The notes below the pieces were generated by a model, which did not search any database, was not told the origin of the DNA, and saw only the letters and a list, made by a program, of their open reading frames with translations. A stretch of DNA of 64,000 nucleotides, taken from contig NZ_JADBEJ010000002.1 in assembly GCF_014873915.1 (NCBI RefSeq), positions 124,001 to 188,000 of the forward strand, in the 5' to 3' direction. Both the position numbers and the translations under genes were made by a program. This document shows positions 61,931-64,000 of this stretch, in pieces; positions within the stretch are counted from its first letter, which is position 1, and every line of letters begins with the position of its first letter. The DNA comes from Amycolatopsis roodepoortensis (GTDB taxonomy: Bacteria > Actinomycetota > Actinomycetes > Mycobacteriales > Pseudonocardiaceae).

Positions 61931-63045
61931 CGCACACGGTTCCGCCGCAGGAAGTGCTGCTCGAGGTCGACGACCTCAAGGTGCACTTCCCGATCAAACG
62001 CGGCATCGTGGTCGACCGCACCGTCGGGCACGTGTTCGCCGTCGACGGCGTCGATCTGGCCATCCGCAAGGGTGAAACCTACGGCCTGGTCGGGGAATCC
62101 GGCTGCGGGAAGTCCACCTTGGGCAGGGCGATCCTCCGGCTGACCGAGCTGACCGACGGCAAGGTCGTCTTCGACGGCACCGACGTCGCCGGGCTCAAGG
62201 GCGAGGAACTGCGCAAGGCCCGCCGCCGGATGCAGATGGTCTTCCAGGACCCGATGTCCTCTTTGGACCCTCGGCAGTCGGTGGAATCCATTCTGACCGA
62301 AGGAATGAAGGCGCACGGCCTCGCCAAGGACAAGGAGGCGACGGCCGAGCGGCTGCGCGAACTCCTTGCCGCCGTCGGTCTTCCGGAGTCCGCGCTGCGG
62401 AAGTACCCGCACGAGTTCTCGGGCGGCCAGCGTCAGCGCATCGGCATCGCGCGGGCGCTCGCGGTCGAGCCGGACCTGATCGTTGCCGACGAACCGGTGT
62501 CCGCGCTGGACGTCTCGGTGCAGGCGCAGGTGGTCAACCTCCTGGAGGATCTGCAGGAGAAGCTCGGGCTCACGTACCTGGTGATCGCGCACGACCTCGC
62601 GGTGGTGCGGCACATCTCCGACCGCATCGGCGTGATGTACCTCGGCTCGCTGGTCGAAGAGGCCGACGCCGACACGCTGTACGAGAACCCGCTGCACCCG
62701 TACACGCGGGCGCTGCTTTCGGCGATCCCCGTGCCGGACCCGACGGTGGAGGACAACCGGGAGCAGATCCTGCTCGCCGGTGACCTGCCCTCGCCGGCGC
62801 GGCCGCCGTCCGGCTGCCGGTTCCACACGCGGTGCCCGTGGAAGCAGCAGAGCCTGTGCGACACCGACCGCCCGCAGCTGCGGGAGATCGGCACCGGGCA
62901 CCGGGTCGCGTGCCACTACGCGGAGGACATCCGCGACGGGCGGATCAAACCGCACGAGGTCAAGGCGGAACTCGTCGGTGCCGGGGAGCTGAACCCGGAC
63001 GTCGGCGGGCTGCCGGACGTCGGCTCGGCGGCGGAGATCCTCTAG
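61927..63045 (+). CDS. ABC transporter ATP-binding protein, DppF/OppF type
   Basis: 372 residues: Walker [27 protein letters not shown], signature [15 protein letters not shown], Walker [14 protein letters not shown]-loop [10 protein letters not shown], and C-terminal CRFHTRCPW. Pairs with the upstream ATPase. A tail of about 25 Gly/Asp-rich residues ([18 protein letters not shown]) is not part of the standard family. Followed by a 55-nt palindrome. Confidence 0.92.
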   Translation: MTHTVPPQEVLLEVDDLKVHFPIKRGIVVDRTVGHVFAVDGVDLAIRKGETYGLVGESGCGKSTLGRAILRLTELTDGKVVFDGTDVAGLKGEELRKARRRMQMVFQDPMSSLDPRQSVESILTEGMKAHGLAKDKEATAERLRELLAAVGLPESALRKYPHEFSGGQRQRIGIARALAVEPDLIVADEPVSALDVSVQAQVVNLLEDLQEKLGLTYLVIAHDLAVVRHISDRIGVMYLGSLVEEADADTLYENPLHPYTRALLSAIPVPDPTVEDNREQILLAGDLPSPARPPSGCRFHTRCPWKQQSLCDTDRPQLREIGTGHRVACHYAEDIRDGRIKPHEVKAELVGAGELNPDVGGLPDVGSAAEIL

Positions 63046-63053
63046 TCCCGAAC

Positions 63054-63108
63054 GCGCGTGAAGGCCCCCTTCCCTCGGCTCAGCCGAGGGAAGGGGGCCT
63101 TCACGCGC
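63054..63108. terminator. 55-nt perfect palindrome (copy 3 of the family)
   Basis: 27-nt arms around a single C, identical to the copy at 49364. It ends the transporter operon but here the next gene is on the same strand, so the element is not confined to convergent pairs. Confidence 0.85.
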
Positions 63109-63118
63109 TACGACCGCA

Positions 63119-63232
63119 TTTAGTCCTCTAAATGTGTGCAGTCGGCGTGCCCGGATGTGTTGCGAAAGCCACTTTCGCAACACGCGGTCCCGTTGGCGAG
63201 GGCGCCGAGCTCCCCGCATTTAGAGGACTAAA
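63119..63232. repeat. Composite palindrome cluster (GTCCTCT family)
   Basis: Outer 16-nt arms TTTAGTCCTCTAAATG (63119-63134) and its complement (63217-63232) are each palindromic themselves; between them lies a hairpin with 12-nt arms GTGTTGCGAAAG (63157-63168, 63172-63183). Related to 46176-46221 in sequence. Function unknown; lies in the promoter region of the next gene. Confidence 0.65.
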
Positions 63233-63275
63233 CGCGGGCAGGCGCGGAAGGCCGCTTTCGGGCAGACTCGGTGTC

Positions 63276-63917
63276 ATGCGGGTCACAGTGCTGGGTGCGT
63301 CGGGGCGGACGGGGATCCACGTGGTCCGGCTTCTGCGGGGGCGGGGGCATCAGGTGCGGGCGGGGCTGCGCAGCCGCCGCCGCGCGGACGAGGTCGCCGG
63401 TCTCGGCGCCGAAACCGTGGTCGCGGACGTCACCGCCGACGCGGAAGACCTCGTCGAGGCGCTCGCCGGCTCCGAGGTGGTGATCAGCGCGATCGGCGCA
63501 CCCGATCCCGACCAGGCCTCGGTCGACCTCGTCGACCGCGACGGCGTGATCACCGCGATCCGCGCCGCCGAGAAGGCCGGTGTCTCCCGGTTCGTGCAGC
63601 TTTCCGCGCAGTTCGCGGATTCGCCGGATCAGGGCGATCGCCTGGTGCGGTCGATCCTGATGGCGAAGCAGATCTCCGACAGCGTTCTCCAGCGTTCCAG
63701 CCTGAACTGGACGATCGTCCGGCCCGGCACGCTCACCGACGACCAGCCCACCGGCCACGTCAAGATCGCCGGTCATCTCGAACCGGGCCGCGTCTCCCGC
63801 GCGGACGTCGCCGCCGTCCTGGTCGCCACCCTCGAAGAGCCGCTCACCGAGAACCAGGGGTTCGACGTCATCGGTGGGGAGATTCCGATCCCCACGGCGC
63901 TGGCTTCGTTCAGCTGA
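63276..63917 (+). CDS. NAD(P)-binding Rossmann (atypical SDR) protein
   Basis: 213 residues. MRVTVLGASGRTGIHVVRLL is a GxxGxxG dinucleotide-binding start; VVADVTADAEDL, SEVVISAIGAPDP, VSRFVQLSA and WTIVRPGTLTDD follow as in YwnB/NmrA-type short-chain dehydrogenase relatives. No Tyr-x-x-x-Lys, so redox catalysis is doubtful; a cofactor sensor or isomerase role is possible. Its stop overlaps the convergent CGNR gene by 8 bases. Confidence 0.82.
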   Translation: MRVTVLGASGRTGIHVVRLLRGRGHQVRAGLRSRRRADEVAGLGAETVVADVTADAEDLVEALAGSEVVISAIGAPDPDQASVDLVDRDGVITAIRAAEKAGVSRFVQLSAQFADSPDQGDRLVRSILMAKQISDSVLQRSSLNWTIVRPGTLTDDQPTGHVKIAGHLEPGRVSRADVAAVLVATLEEPLTENQGFDVIGGEIPIPTALASFS

Positions 63918-64000
63918 GCGCCTTTTTCCGCTCCCGCGCGGCCCGCAGGTTCGCGACGTTCCCGCAGGTGCGCACGTCGTGCCAGACGCCGCTGTTGTTG
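63910..64000 (-). CDS. CGNR zinc-finger protein, C-terminal fragment
   Basis: Only 29 residues plus stop are in the window. They read NNSGVWHDVRTCGNVANLRAARERKKALS, matching the end of CGNR zinc-finger regulators (CGNR becomes CGNV here, followed by the usual basic helix). The start and the ABATE-like N-terminal domain lie beyond the window. Confidence 0.75.
   Translation of the reverse strand, partial: NNSGVWHDVRTCGNVANLRAARERKKALS

Overview
The window is high-GC DNA with strong G/C third-position bias, GTG and TTG starts, actinobacterial markers (HelR-type RNA polymerase ATPase, LGFP-repeat wall proteins, F420-type deazaflavin oxidoreductase, CGNR zinc finger, tRNA adenosine deaminase-associated protein) and the actinobacterial order SRP RNA, dnaX, ybaB, recR. 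I infer a member of the Pseudonocardiaceae, most likely Amycolatopsis; the genus call is inference from style and gene content. There is no integrase, transposase, phage block or CRISPR array, and it reads as ordinary chromosome.

Layout. 1-11 kb: tail of a LamG-type protein, HelR, an Lrp/AsnC regulator beside a diaminopimelate decarboxylase, a fatty acid desaturase operon with two tiny partner genes missed by simple ORF calling, a DapA-family enzyme, a frameshifted secreted-protein gene, an M20 peptidase, and tadA with its partner. 11-17 kb: CsbD stress protein, tRNA-Ser(CGA), DUF305 lipoprotein, an epoxide hydrolase-like protein, a secreted BNR protein and a large secreted nuclease. 17-21 kb: a four-gene operon with a soluble three-lobed FtsK/SpoIIIE ATPase and two small helical proteins sharing a YxxRL tail. 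21-25 kb: tRNA-Ser(GGA), PP2C phosphatase, a lone N6-adenine DNA methylase and a Ser/Thr kinase, then a YkuD L,D-transpeptidase lipoprotein. 25-31 kb: two tandem paralogous secreted PQQ-type sugar dehydrogenases with PKD domains and LGFP wall-binding repeats. 31-43 kb: 3-hydroxyacyl-CoA dehydrogenase, two TetR regulators, an F420-type oxidoreductase, two two-component systems, a double P-loop protein and a threonine dehydratase-like enzyme. 43-49 kb: SRP RNA, a spermidine synthase-like protein, dnaX, a winged-helix regulator, a wall amidase, ybaB and recR. 49-57 kb: a surface glycan locus (UDP-GlcNAc 2-epimerase, two GT2 enzymes, a flippase, a large membrane glycosyltransferase-like protein, DUF2304). 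57-63 kb: a five-gene oligopeptide-type ABC transporter operon, then an NAD(P)-binding protein and the end of a CGNR protein.

The most unusual content lies between genes. Three loci carry tandem arrays of a 21-nt unit with almost exact periodicity (two turns of B-DNA); in the two large arrays the unit reverses orientation part-way, and all three sit between convergent genes. Most other convergent junctions hold long perfect or near-perfect palindromes, several from one family (three copies of a 53-55 nt palindrome plus shorter variants), while the remainder have overlapping or abutting stop codons. Together this suggests a systematic, symmetric arrangement for insulating or terminating converging transcription.
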